A DNA stretch of 64,000 nt from Nymphaea colorata. Its lineage: Eukaryota > Streptophyta > Magnoliopsida > Nymphaeales > Nymphaeaceae. Shown here one piece after another: positions 38,455-51,016 of the stretch; the first letter of the stretch is position 1; each line of letters begins with the position of its first letter. The DNA lies in NCBI RefSeq assembly GCF_008831285.2, contig NC_045139.1, forward strand, positions 29,615,206 through 29,679,205, in the 5' to 3' direction. Made by a program: the position numbers and the translations under genes. The notes below the pieces were generated by a model. The model had not been told where the DNA came from. It was given only the letters and a program-made list of their open reading frames with translations, and ran no database searches.

Positions 38455-40931
38455 AATGGTTATCAACCAAAAAATTAATCCACTGCCATAGGGACGTGCC
38501 TGTCTCTGCAGAAGAAAGGTACATGTTTTCAACTATCATCTGAATTATTCATTTAGTTCCCCCTTTCCATGTTTCAAATATGTGAGTTAAATGTTATATT
38601 CTGGAGAATAACATATGCATGTTTAAGCAATGTTTGAGGCATATCCTTTCTATGTTTTAATTCCTCAGGTTCATATGTGATGCTGTTTCTGGTTGTTTAA
38701 ATCGGACTCCTATTTTGGTACAAGAAGGGTTTTACTAGTGCAGTTCATTAAGTTCCATTCTGGTACAACAGGGCTTTACTAGTGCAGTTCATTCACGGAA
38801 CTTATCATGCCTTTGTGTGTGTGCCTGGATGCATAGGCTACCTCTGAGTACATTCTGGCTCCACCAAACCTCCCATGTGCAAGTCATCTGAGAAGCAAGG
38901 AACTGTCGAGTGTTGAGATTGAGGGATTTTTTCAGGTATATCGAGATGAATAAAGAATCTGGCTGTTGGCAGAGGGTCATTCATGATTTTTTTTTCCCCT
39001 TCAATTTTGAGATTATTTAGCAATCAATTTTGATAACTGTAAGAAAGGTAGTCCCATGCTGCAGTTGGCTATAGGTTCTGCACATGATTATTGATGTAAA
39101 GCACGTGTAGTTCATGACATTTAACATTGAATCAGAAAGGTTTTTGTAATGTAAAATGGTGATATCTTGGATCTGTATTCTGTAAGTGGTTTTCCTGAAC
39201 TGGTCGTGCAGCAGATGAAATGAAATGTGGCCTACTCCAAGTCTCAAAGAGGTCTAACTGAACGCTGATGCTTTTGGTTGACATGATAGGTTTCTTCTTT
39301 TGTTGCATTAACCTGGGAGAATCTGTGCTGCTCTGAAGCTTTGGATTTTGATAAATATTCAGATTGGACAATCTGTTTGACTCTCACTACTAGGTGCTTG
39401 TCTCCAGCTCTAACTCGTCTTTGTTTGCTACTTTTGCTGTTTAGTTTAATTCTAATTGCTGCTAGAAAAGTTGATCTCTCGTTCATATTTAGCATTTGCT
39501 GATAGACAAATTTTTCTGTGTTTGTTTCCTTCTTTCTGTATCCAGTATGTCAGCATCTCCATCTGTTGATGCAGTTGACCTCATAATGCTTTATGTTATC
39601 ATGTATTCCTTCAAAGTTTGCAGAAGCATGTTATTTTTGGTTATTTTAGAAATCTAACCATGCAGTGTGTAGATCTGTTTAGCAAGTTTGGTTTCTGTTC
39701 TCGTTCATTCCTGAATATTCTCACCTTTTACCATGCAATTCAACAAGGATAACAGCTTTGGATGGTACGGGCAAGGTATGAATTTCTCACAACATATAGC
39801 AGAAGTGCCTTATTACAAAATATACAGTTCTTTATTTTGTAACAATCAATTGACTTCAAGGTCTCAAACTATTTTATGTGCAATGAAACTGAATTCCTAA
39901 GAAGGATCATCATTAATTTGCCAGTTCTTTTTTTCTTAAATATATATGTTTTCAAGTGTACCAAAGAATCATACCTGCCAGTATCCAGTTTCCTTGATTA
40001 AAAGCTAGTTTTTTCTTTCTCTCTTTCTTTCTTTCTTTTTTTTTTTTTTTTTTGTAACAGGCACGCTTCGGCAGATATTCAATAGTTTATGCTAAGAGAC
40101 ACACCCTGATTATCGAACTTGACTCTTTCAACTTGAACGCCTTATTCAACCCCCTCACAAAGTCGGCAGAGCTCCTGTTAGCATTCTTCATATTAGTTGG
40201 AAGTTCTTTGTTATTTTTCTAGTGGCACCAAACTATCAGCCACTCAAATCCCACACCACTTGATGAGCCTTCTCGATGAAAGAAAAACCTTGGATGTGCT
40301 CATAACCACTGGAATCTTCATAAGATATCTCATTCCCTCTTACTGCTTGTCCGCCACCTGCCATGGTATTTCGGAAGCTAGTCTTCTGTTCAATCCCATT
40401 TTTAAGCGTACAGTTGTGGTTGGATTCTCACGAGTGTTGCCTCTTTGTGAAGGCTGGAAGATGGTGCAGCTTTTGAAGTCGGATAGGCGCTTTACTGCTG
40501 CTGACTTCTCAGGTTCAGGTTTCCTTGAGCTCAATTGAACATTTTTGGGAAAACAAAGCTCAAATCCTTCAATTGTTGGAAGAGTATAGCAACCCTACAG
40601 ATTTGCAAAGTAGGCAATGTTCCACGTAATTGAGACATAAAAAGCATGTGCTTGACACGGAATTCTTGGTTTTTTTTTTTTTTCTTTTCTTTTCTTTTCC
40701 TGAGAAGTGAAAACAAAGTCCCAAAATTTAGTGGTGGTGCTAAAAGATTAAAGCCTCTTCTTTCGTACCCTCTTGACATCCATTGATGCGTCTGCTGGCT
40801 TACTTAAGGCCTACTGCCCTTCTAGCAGCTGTTGTTAACTTCACCACAAAATCCTCTGGGCCTTTTAATTGGAGATGATATCGTTTGTTCAAAGGACGTG
40901 GACATCTAGACCGGTATGCAATTTTTGTTTA

Positions 40932-41074
40932 GGGGCCGTTTGACAATAAGAATAATTTGTTATTGTTTCATAAATTTGTTTTGGAAAATTAGTTAGAACT
41001 CATGAAACATACTGTTCAATGAATTTACCTTAGTCATGAACAGTTTGTTACTTTTCTCATTGCTAAACGGCCTC
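40932..41074. mobile_element. Small MITE-like element, about 143 bp
   Basis: The left end GGGGCCGTTTGACAATAAGA and right end TCTCATTGCTAAACGGCCTC are imperfect inverted repeats of about 20 bp. The interior is AT-rich with inverted AACAAATTATT and AACAAACTGTT-type words and has no coding. A TTA precedes the left end but none follows the right, so the target-site evidence is incomplete. It resembles the 23.8-kb element in its GGCCGTTTG core. Confidence 0.55.
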
Positions 41075-41568
41075 GAGCTCTCATGTTGACAAGACCCTTG
41101 TCCAAGGGTATGGCTTCCACGTGCATTTTCACCCACAACTCTGCAACACACCATGATGTGTCCTTGTACTCTGGTCCAAATACACGTTGATGGTATTGGA
41201 TTTGATGCGGGGGGCAGGTACCTGTCTTAACTTGTTAAAAAGTTTATAATAAGCATATGTATTTACACATGAGTGTCTTCTTTAAACTACTAATTTACAT
41301 GTTTGTTCCTTTTCTCACTTAAATTTTTGAGTGGGGTCTGTGCAAGAGATCGATGATTGCATAAACTAAATGAGCGATTGGCTGCCTAACAGGTTGTTGG
41401 CCCCACTAACTGCTCTGAGCCCCTTGCGGGACTCACTGTAGGAATGTTAATGTTTGTTGTGCGCCGGATTCAAATCAATAGGAAAAATTGTTTACAGAGG
41501 CAATAGTAGTCATTGTTGCATTTTAGTGTACTCATCTTCTTTATTGTAACAGGTCTCGAAACTTTTGT

Positions 41569-41690
41569 GAACTTAAGGAAAAGGACATGGGAAGAGGGAA
41601 GCAGCGGTTGTGAACTTAAGGGAAAGGACATGGGAAGAGGGAAGCAGCGGTTGTGAACTTAAGGGAAAGGACATGGGAAGAGGGAAGAAT
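41569..41690. repeat. Tandem array, 43-bp period, three copies
   Basis: The unit GAACTTAAGGGAAAGGACAT followed by GGGAAGAGGGAAGCAGCGGT starts at 41569, 41612 and 41655. The copies are nearly identical, with the third truncated at GGGAAGAATTGG. Confidence 0.92.
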
Positions 41691-42599
41691 TGGTTTTTCT
41701 TAGAATGAAAAAAAAAAGTAATCCAACGTGAGTTTGGTGATGGATTTTTTTGTAAGGAATTCTTGATTTTGATGAACACTGAACCTACTCCATGAAAAAG
41801 TTAAGATTTTGGAGTTGGTTTTTGTTTCTTTCAATTTAAATCCAACTCTATACGACAACAAGGGATCAGTCAATTATGGTGGTAGTTATAGGGATTCCAA
41901 TGGTTTGGCCGAGAATACAATAGTTGATTGGACTGATAACTGGTCTAATCCAGTCGTCATTTTGATTTATATAAATACTATTCTCCTGCGTAAATGGTAC
42001 GACTAGTTAAATAATGTACTGTAGAACCACTTAAACTTTTAAAGCAACGTTCGACGAGAGGAAGAGGTTGGCTTTTCCTTCTCAACTTTAATGTGGGACG
42101 ATGGAAGCAGTCCTAAGCCAAACTTGAGTTTGGATACAAGTACTCGAAATACAAAAAGTTTAAATCAAATCCAGATCTAATATACTTTCCCAGTCCCCAA
42201 TAATACGGGTGCGGGTAGGTACGAGGGTACCAGTGCTGGTACCACGTTTTAATAAATCTTGATACAGCGGTACGGTGAATATTATATATTATTATATATT
42301 TTTAATTCAAAAAAATGAAAAAACTAACATACTCAACCCACTCATATTGTTGAATATATTATTATATTGTTGTGTAATGGACATTCTAAATAATGTTGAA
42401 TTGGATCTCATGGACCCAGCATGAGTAGCTGATGATTTTCCATTTGTTCTGAACCGGGTGGATCAGATCCAAACTCTACCGGATATTTTGTCTTTGCTGA
42501 AAGGGAGCCATCTATGTTGGGTTGTTTCAGAAAATCAACAAATGGTTCCTCCCTTTTCCCTGTCGGTAGAAGAAAAGTGAGAGAAGAACGGAGGAGGCC

Positions 42600-42870
42600 A
42601 TGGACGTCGACCCAGAAACCGGCGTCTCCACCAAAGGACGTCTCCCCTTCCCAACCCACCACCACCCAACCGAAAGAAGCTCCCCATCCTCTCCCTGAAA
42701 ACAGGCGTCGCCGTCCGCCTCTTCCTCCCTCCCCTTCCCAACCCACCACCACCCAACCGAAAGAAGCTCCCCATCCTCATCCACTTCCACGGCAGCGGTC
42801 CTGCAGCGGCTCCGCCTTCAGCTGCGTCGCCCACAATCACCTCACCGCCCTTTCCGCCCGTGCGATTTTC
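42600..42870 (+). pseudogene. Carboxylesterase (CXE/GID1-like) gene fragment, frameshifted
   Basis: Three pieces of a plant alpha/beta-hydrolase carboxylesterase lie in order but in different frames. DPETGVSTK (from 42609) is the usual DPETGVxSKD block. The second piece (from 42695) reads LKTGVAVRLFLPPLP and leads to KKLPILIHFHGSG, the oxyanion-hole HGGG region with one Gly changed to Ser. The third (from 42802) reads CSGSAFSCVAHNHLTALSA, the block that normally follows. An 87-bp direct repeat (42644 and 42731) has duplicated the linker and put a stop between pieces one and two, and a one-base loss separates pieces two and three. The catalytic GDSAG region and C-terminus are absent. It is a broken remnant ending about 200 bp before the RH16 start. 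Confidence 0.75.
42644..42778. repeat. 87-bp direct repeat inside the carboxylesterase fragment
   Basis: CCCCTTCCCAACCCACCACC begins at 42644 and again at 42731, each followed by ACCCAACCGAAAGAAGCTCC. About 46 bp are identical in the two copies. The repeat accounts for the duplicated Pro-rich segment in the pseudogene. Confidence 0.9.
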
Positions 42871-43083
42871 GTTTTCACTTTTTGCTTTCTATTTATGATA
42901 TGATTTGGATCTGGTTTCGACCCGGAACCAGGTACCCTGCCCATTTGGGCGTACCATTGTGACAGTGTCCCGGAGGTTTGAGCCGCTCCCAGAGGTTTTA
43001 GGCGCTAGGTTCCTCTGCGTAAAACCCACAAAATCTTCCCGCGTCGGAAGCACGGAGGGAGAGAGAGAAAGAGAACTTATCAA

Positions 43084-46000
43084 ATGGCGGTCGAGGAAAG
43101 CGAAAAGATAGCAAAGAGCGCAGATTCGAAAAAAGTAGATGAAGAAGATGAGGAAGACGACGATGAAATCCGAAGCTTCGAAGAGATGGGTTTGGACCCC
43201 CGCCTCATACGTGCGCTCTCAAAGAAGGGAATGACTCAACCCACCCCCATCCAATCCGCTGCCATCCCTCGGATTCTTGTACGCAGAAAAAAAAGGATCC
43301 ATTTTAATGGATTTTAGCATATTTTGATTTTTTATTATCGTAATTTTTTCTTTCTGGTTGCTTTTTCATATAGCAAGGCAAAGATGTGGTCGCCCGAGCG
43401 AAAACCGGTTCTGGTAAAACCTATGCCTATCTGCTTCCTATGCTCCAGAAATTGTTCTCGGAAGCCAGCCAGGCCGCGAAAGCTGCTCCGAGGGCCGTGG
43501 TTCTTGTTCCAACCCGGGAGCTAACCCAACAAGTGATTCTCGAAGCATTTCTATTTACTCGTTTTGGAAAATGAATTCCATGTCGAATGTTCATAGAGTG
43601 TATGACTTGCATGATAATTGTTTGTTTGAGTGCTGTGTATGTTTCAGGAATTAGGCCATGTTGGTTTATTGCGTCTTCAACGCAAATTTGCATGGTCTAA
43701 ATCACGTCAATTGGGATGAGAAATAGCCTCCTGAAGTGCATTTTTGCTAAAAATTCTCAAGAATTATGTAACATTTGTGTAGGACTTGGAAATATTGTGT
43801 AACACAAGAAAATATTGTTCGTCAACTTATTATTTAGAGAAATGTGAATTGAAATTTATGTATCAAATGATGATCTTGTTTTCAGCATGTGATTGGAATT
43901 GAAAATGCTTTGTAACTGCTATGGAAACCTGCTACATGGTCAATGGGGTTATCTCAGAGTGTATACATTGAAAATGTTGTTTCTGTGTCTACTACCAGGG
44001 CATCTAGATGCTACTTAATCATGGTTCTCGCAGTTCTTCCAATTCTGTGGAGGAGTGAACTTGTATTGATTTGTTTTAGAGAGGGGGATCTAAAGATCTT
44101 CTACGCAATTGACATTGTTGTTACCAGTCTTTAGTTACACTGGTCATTGGTTGTGCTTATTATGCAGTCATCTTCTTTTCATTTTCTAGGTGCAGTGACT
44201 TTCATGATGTTTCTTGATTCAGGTCTACTTGGAGATTTCATCTCTGCTTGAACTTTGTAGAACTCAATTGAAAGTTGTACAATTGACAGCTGCCATGTCC
44301 GATGCTGATTTGGTAAGCTTTTCATCCTTGCATTAGTGGATGGCACATTGAGCTTTGCTACCAAAGTCTGAGAAATCATTTTAACTGACATAGCTGCTTC
44401 TTATGCACTTTGGTTTATGCCCGTGAGTCTGCATATTTATACTTAATCACTCTTTTTCTGAAACTTTCGATTATGAAATGCTCTTTGACATGTCCATATT
44501 AGTCTCTTGGATGATTTCTGTAGATATTGTAGTAGATGCAGACAAGCTAATCTATTGGGTAATGATTCGTGCCTTGCAGCGAGCAACATTTATTGGTTCT
44601 CCTGATATTCTGGTATCAACGCCAGCCTGCATTTCCAAATGTCTATCAAAAGGTGTCCTTGAATCATCATCTTTTCAGGGATCACTTTCCATGTTGGTTT
44701 TGGATGAGGTATAAGTTTTGAGATTTACTTGTTTGCATACATAGTGTAGCAATTGTTCAAAGTTCAACCGTAGTATTTAGCAGTGTTATCCGTATCGTAC
44801 GATGTGGACCCGTATCGTACGATACGACTCGTCTGGGTGAAGAAAACACAAACGATACGGGCTCGATACGCAATACACCCATGTAACAAGCCCGTATCGG
44901 GTGTATCGTAAGATATGGGGAGATGTATCATACGATACACATGGTACACCCTGTATCTTACGATACAAGGGTTAAAATTTGAAAAGGGGCCTCTAAGGCC
45001 CCTTTTTGCATAATTTTTTTTAAACCGAAACCCTCTCTCTTCTCTCTAATCTTCTCTAAAGACTGTGAGAGGGAGTTGCTGGTTTATCCAAAAAATCGCT
45101 GATTCGAGGAAGAAACCATCGATTTGACGAACTTGTAATGTAGTTTACTAAACACTATAACACTCTAAAGTCTAAAGTCTTAACTCGTATGTGATAGATG
45201 CTCTTTAAACTTGTGATGAATCATGGATGTTTTCATATGTTATTTTGAATCTCTTAGTCTTACTTTTCATTTTTTGAATTTGTTGCTGATATATGTGCCT
45301 ATAGTTTATGAATGATGAATAATTAATGTTATTTATGTGTGATGAGTTTTTTTATATGAAATACATTGTTCTTGATTTTTCTGATTTTTGGCTGCTTTTT
45401 CCTTTTTTTTACTTTTTTAATTAAAAAAAATCAATTTTACGATAGGTTATGGTACATTTACGATTTTTATAATAGGTTACGGTACATTTACGATACAACG
45501 TATAGGTCGGCCCGACCGATACGCGATACAGTACGCCAGTGACAACATTGGTGTTCAAGGATATGATATCTTTTTGTTTTGTGGGAAGTAGAACAGCACA
45601 CTTCCTTTAAACTTTAAAGTCATTTTGGAAGTGAAATATTTATCACCCTTGAAGAATCAGTGGATCATGATGTGTGCATTTACTTTCCATCATGCTTTCC
45701 TCGTGCATCTCATACTGCTTGCATGTTTTTTCTAAAGTCTAAACAACCCATAGTTCCAAAATGTGGGGGGCAGGGAAGAAATCAAAGTGAGAAACAGTAG
45801 GCCATGTGAAACAATAAGCTGGAAGTTATGTGCAAGTGCTCAAAACGTTATATTGGAATATTCCTTCATAGACCAAAAAGCATAAAAAAAACCACATAAG
45901 ACATATGAAGCCTTCCTGGTCATATCATCATTAGGTTCACTGTTTGATTCGTTTATTTCATGGTTTTTTTTGTTTAATCTTCAGGCTGATCTTTTATTGT

Positions 46001-49000
46001 CCTATGGATATGAAGAGGACTTGAGTACCCTTGCTCCTCATGTTCCTCGCCATTGCCAATGTCTTCTCATGTCTGCAACTTTAAGGTATTTTTCTTTCTG
46101 TGCATTGTTTTCTAGTTTGTTGTATAGTTTCCACTGTACTTTTAGTTTGTTTGCACAGAGATCAGGCATGGTTTTTTCTCTTCCTCTCCATCTCCCAATT
46201 GATATGTTTGGTATTCTAAAGGGTTCTTTTCGTTTTTCACTTTGAAATTGTCAATGAGAAAGTTGGTCTACATTACTAGCTGTTTTTGCTGAGGTTTTGT
46301 CTGGCGCGCATTTTTCCCACAGAACAGTCGGTCAAGAATGGTCAAGACTCATTTTTGAGGCATTGTGTTTTGTTATTTGTTTTTCTATCCACATACGTAA
46401 ATGGAATCTATATGTTTATTCCGCTTGAGGATAGTGTCTGTTTCACCTTTAACTACAGCAGCCCAAGTTTCTCTGAATGTATATCTGTTATCAACTGCCA
46501 ATCAAAATTTTATCTGTTGAGTGCTGACTGACGCTTGATTGGTTGCCATCTTACCAAACTACTTGGTTCAAAAGTTTCACGTGGTGATATATGATTAGGC
46601 CTCTTTAGTCCATGTCTCTTTAGAAGGCAAACTGAACTTCTCTTGAAAAGAGTTGCTGAGCTTTCTCTCGTGCATTTTACTTTATAAAATGATGCAAGCA
46701 CTTTCTTCTGCAATTCATTGAATGGTGTTGTAATTATCTAGGCTGGGAGTTTGAATTGAACCATGACCTTTCTTCTTTCTCAATAGCAATCTTATAATAC
46801 TTCTCTTGATCTTGTGAGTCTATATATTTGCAAAATGCTGACAATTTTTTTTTTTTTTTTGCATAACTGCAACAGTGCTGATGTTGATAAGTTGAAGAAT
46901 CTCGTCTTGCATAGCCCTTATATTTTGACTCTAGCAGAAGATGTCAATCCAAAGGAGGGAATTGTTCCAAGGAGTGTACAACAATTTTGGGTAACGCCAT
47001 ACTTTTTGCTATGTTATTTTATAAGGCCGATACAGTGTCTTTATGTCTCTTGGTGGTACTGGTTAATAATTCTGATATACATATTAGTTATTAAGTTTTA
47101 GGAGTATGATCTGCCAATTATGTAAATATGCTCTCTTTCTACTGGGAGATGGTGCAAACCATCAGTGTTACTTTGTGTGGCCAAAAAATCTGGTCATAGA
47201 CTCATAGCTATTGTTTTAGTTTGTCTATATTCTTTTTCCTTTTGCAGTTATTTCAATCAATGGACAGTGAGACTGAATTGTACTTTCTTTTTGAAGATAT
47301 CATGCAGTGCTCAAGATAAACTGGTGACTGTTCTTGCTCTTTTGAAGTTGGAACTGGTCCAAAAGAAAGTGCTGATCTTTGTCAACAGCATCAATATGGG
47401 CTTTAAATTAAGACTCTTTCTCGAACAGGTAAGAACATAGACTGCAAAAATAGTGATGTTATTTTGTTTCATGCAGGACATGGTGTTTTATGTTTTTGAC
47501 TTTTTGGATTCTGGATATTAGTAAGAGTGTTTATGGACAAACTCTGTAATTCTGTGTTCCATTTTCAGATCTTTGTTCTCATCTTTTTTGTTGATGAACA
47601 GTTTGGAATTAAAACTGCAGTGCTGAATGCTGAGTTACCACAGAACTCCCGGCTTCATATTCTGGAGGCATGGTCTTGACCCTCATTGTCTTGATTTTGC
47701 TTTAATTCGCATAATTCGTCCTAATCAAATAACAAACTTAAGAATATTTGGAAAATCAGAATGGTAATGTGTTACCATATGTTTATGTAGTATCAGTACC
47801 ATCCAGTTTAGTTTTCTTCCTTGTAATTTATTTCTTAAAGTTTAACTGCTTATCATGAGTTAGCTGGAGTTTCCTTTTTAAGATTCAGTTTTTTTTCCCT
47901 CAGTGGGTCATCATGCTAGAGTAGCCAAATCACCCATAGGATGTCTTCTCTTTCATCGCAAGTGGAGGGGTTTATAGGCTGTCGAAATCTTCCTTCCATT
48001 TGCTTGAGGCTTGATAATGATGCGGACACTTTGGTTCTTTGGTTTCAAGGGTGAATCTTATGTTTGATTAGTAACCAGACTGAACTAAAAAAATATATAT
48101 ATAAAAATTGTCTTTGGTCTACTCTGTGAGGATAGTTAATGGTTATGGAATCGTTAGACACACTTGATTTTTCTTGAAGTATGCATACCTCCAAATGTTG
48201 CACCATTTGGAAGTGTTTTTTAAATGGAAATTGGCATATACGCTATATAATGTACACAAAAGTAAATCTAAAGCATGAAAGGAAAAAAGAAATCTATTGT
48301 CAGGCTAATATTGTGATAAGAAATTATATAATTTGAAATAGATATTTTTTTCAAAGGGCTCATGTTTACTTGGTATTAAATTTGGCTTCTAGAGTCTAGA
48401 TGTCCACAATAAAAACAGGATGCTTTGACACTACTTGATATTAGTCAATATGGTCAGAACCAAGTCTTGATAATTCTTCTGCTTCTCCAAATGCGTCATA
48501 TGACCTAAGTCCATTGGATATTGTCGGAATGGAAACCTTCTTTTTCTTCAGGGAATACCTCTCAATTTTTTTCTTTTCACAACTTGGTTAAACTTTTTAT
48601 GGTTTGTTGGTGTTGCTCACATTCTCTCTCGCCCTCCCCTCTCTCCTTCTCTTTCTTTTGCACATGTGTACAGCACCCACATATGTATGCTTGTACGGAA
48701 AGTTGTAAAAAAATTCTCACGCTGCTGATTTATTATGTGATATATCAGGAATTCAATGCATCACTTTTTGATTATCTAATAGCTACCGATGACTGCAAAG
48801 TGGAGATAGAGGAGTCCAATAAGAAGATCAATGTGTCTGAAAAAAAGTCCAAAAAAAGATGGAGGAAGCAGAAGTTGGACTCTGAGTTTGGTGTGGTGCG
48901 GGGCATTGACTTCAAAAACGTCTTCACAGTAAGCTTTTTCTTTCTTTTTTCCTTTAATGAATGTTTTACTCTACTTGCAAATGCTTAGTTTTAGACCCAT

Positions 49001-50978
49001 TGTATTCATGAACTTGCATGGAAATTGCATGCCTATCAGGCACCTTACAGATGTAAAAGCTGAATGCATTTCATTTCCTCATCGAGTGGTTGCTACTTAA
49101 GAAAGAGCACATATAGAATTCAGAGTTAGGCTTGTAGAGTCGTATTCCACACTGCTGTTTTTTTTTTCAATTTCTTAGTATTGGGTCATCTGGATGGAAG
49201 TTATTGCACCATGACGAATGTACTTCATTCTATCATCCTATGCATCCTTTAGCATATGAAAGGGGAGTTCCATGATCTTTGGGCCGTGTGTATCAGAACC
49301 TCTGTTGGTTCTTTTGTTGTGTAGTGCACTCATAATTGCTTGGATTCCTAGATGTTTATTCTAAGGATTAAATGACCATTGCAGTCAGTTGGCCATTAAT
49401 CAACAACATGACAGAATGAATTTGGACTGTAGTTCATATGGACTTATTTCTTTTTGTCACTTGATTTAGAGACATTGATAACATATCTCTTGCACAATTT
49501 GGCAGGTTATAAATTTTGAGATGCCTCAGAGTCCTTCAAGATATGTACATCGAATTGGACGTACTGGAAGAGCACATAATACTGGTGCATCTGTATCCCT
49601 TGTAAGTCAAACTGCTACTTGCAGATTTGCTTTGTAAAGAACATAAGCATTTTTGTTGGTTTGTAAAACCCTGATCTGCTCTATAATGCATATTAGGATT
49701 ACTTGCTTACTTCTTTGTTTTAAAATTTTCTGATATTTGCACTAGCATTTCTATGAAATAAAAAATGAAGATCACTTTATGCTTGAACGGTGGAATTTTT
49801 ACTTTTATTCAAGACAACAGATGAGTGCCCAAGGTTATATCAGAAAAATTTCCATCCATGTTTCTTCTACGGTTCTACCAATTCATTTACATCATCATGA
49901 TGAGTTACTTTCCTATATATGCATGAATTGGACAATACCATGTTATTTCTCCTGATTATATTGCCCGTGTTAACTTTGTCCATTGGATGCATAGCAATTC
50001 ATTCAGGAATGAAGAACGGAGTTCACATATTATTGAAATGGCTAGCCCCATCATTGAAACTTTTCCATCAGAATTCAAATGATGAAGTTTGGTATAAATG
50101 TGTGACTAGTCGATTTTATTCAGTTAGTGTAGCCTGTTTTGGAATATTTACAACATCTGTTCTATATGGATCTTTCTATTCAGATTGACAAATTTAGTAC
50201 TTAGTCATATGCTAAAATATATTCTAAAATGGGAACTGCTGCCGATTGAGAAATGAATGACGAAAATGAAGTTTCTCATGCAATTGCTTTTTGGGGAATA
50301 AAACTTGAAACATCAAAATAAGTTTGGAAATAAGTGCTTTTGGTTGATAGTAATACATTAGAATGGCCAGAACGTGTAAACACTGATTTGTCCTTGGAGG
50401 ACACGTGACTACTAAGTTCTAACTTTGTTACTTTATCCTGCTTGTGGTGTGTATGAATTTTATGGGCATCAACTATCTTTCATTTTATGTTTTGTGTTTG
50501 TTTTCTAATTTCTTACTCATGCATGCTTCCGGTCTGCAGATATTTCAGAGTGATAAACATTTTTTTTCTTTTCTTGGTTTTCTCTGTTCGAAAAGATAAA
50601 AATGCTAATATGTAATACAAAGCCATTAAGAACAGAAATCTCCTGATCCTATTTTGTCACTGTTATGAAGGAAAATGCGTTTGTGTATTGTGTTATCTTG
50701 TCTATTGTAGAAATTTTAGGCAATAAAGGATAATAAAAAAAATCTGATTATTGTTCTTTTAGGTTTCTCCGGAGGAGGAAGAGGTCTTTGATGAGATTAA
50801 AACTATGCTCGGTGATTCTGATGGTCCCGATTCGTCAAAGTTGATTGCACCCTTCCCTCTACTCTCAAAGAGTGCTGTGGACAACTTGCGCTATAGAGCC
50901 CAGGTAAAGTACTTGTACCACATTCTGGTCTACTGGGATGACTATCTATCCACAACTATTGGTTAATATATTGTCTCT

Positions 50979-51016
<38 letters not shown>

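Larger units (their letters stand above)
38455..42500. other. Region downstream of the PPR gene, no supported CDS
   Basis: The first part is probably 3' UTR and flanking DNA. The 113-codon frame at 40197-40538 has no recognised motif, and its start and end do not fit splice sites of the PPR gene. A small MITE-like element (40932-41074) and a 43-bp tandem array (41569-41690) are described separately. The patch 42215-42270 carries GGTAC words in both orientations, like a degenerate repeat end. Confidence 0.45.

Noticed and set aside
40197-40538. 113-codon frame downstream of the PPR gene
   Set aside because: No known motif, no fit to PPR splice sites, and weak codon character; the PPR frame already ends with family-like sequence at 38454.
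49919-50188. Hydrophobic 89-codon frame
   Set aside because: Lies inside RH16 intron 10, is AT-driven and matches nothing recognised.
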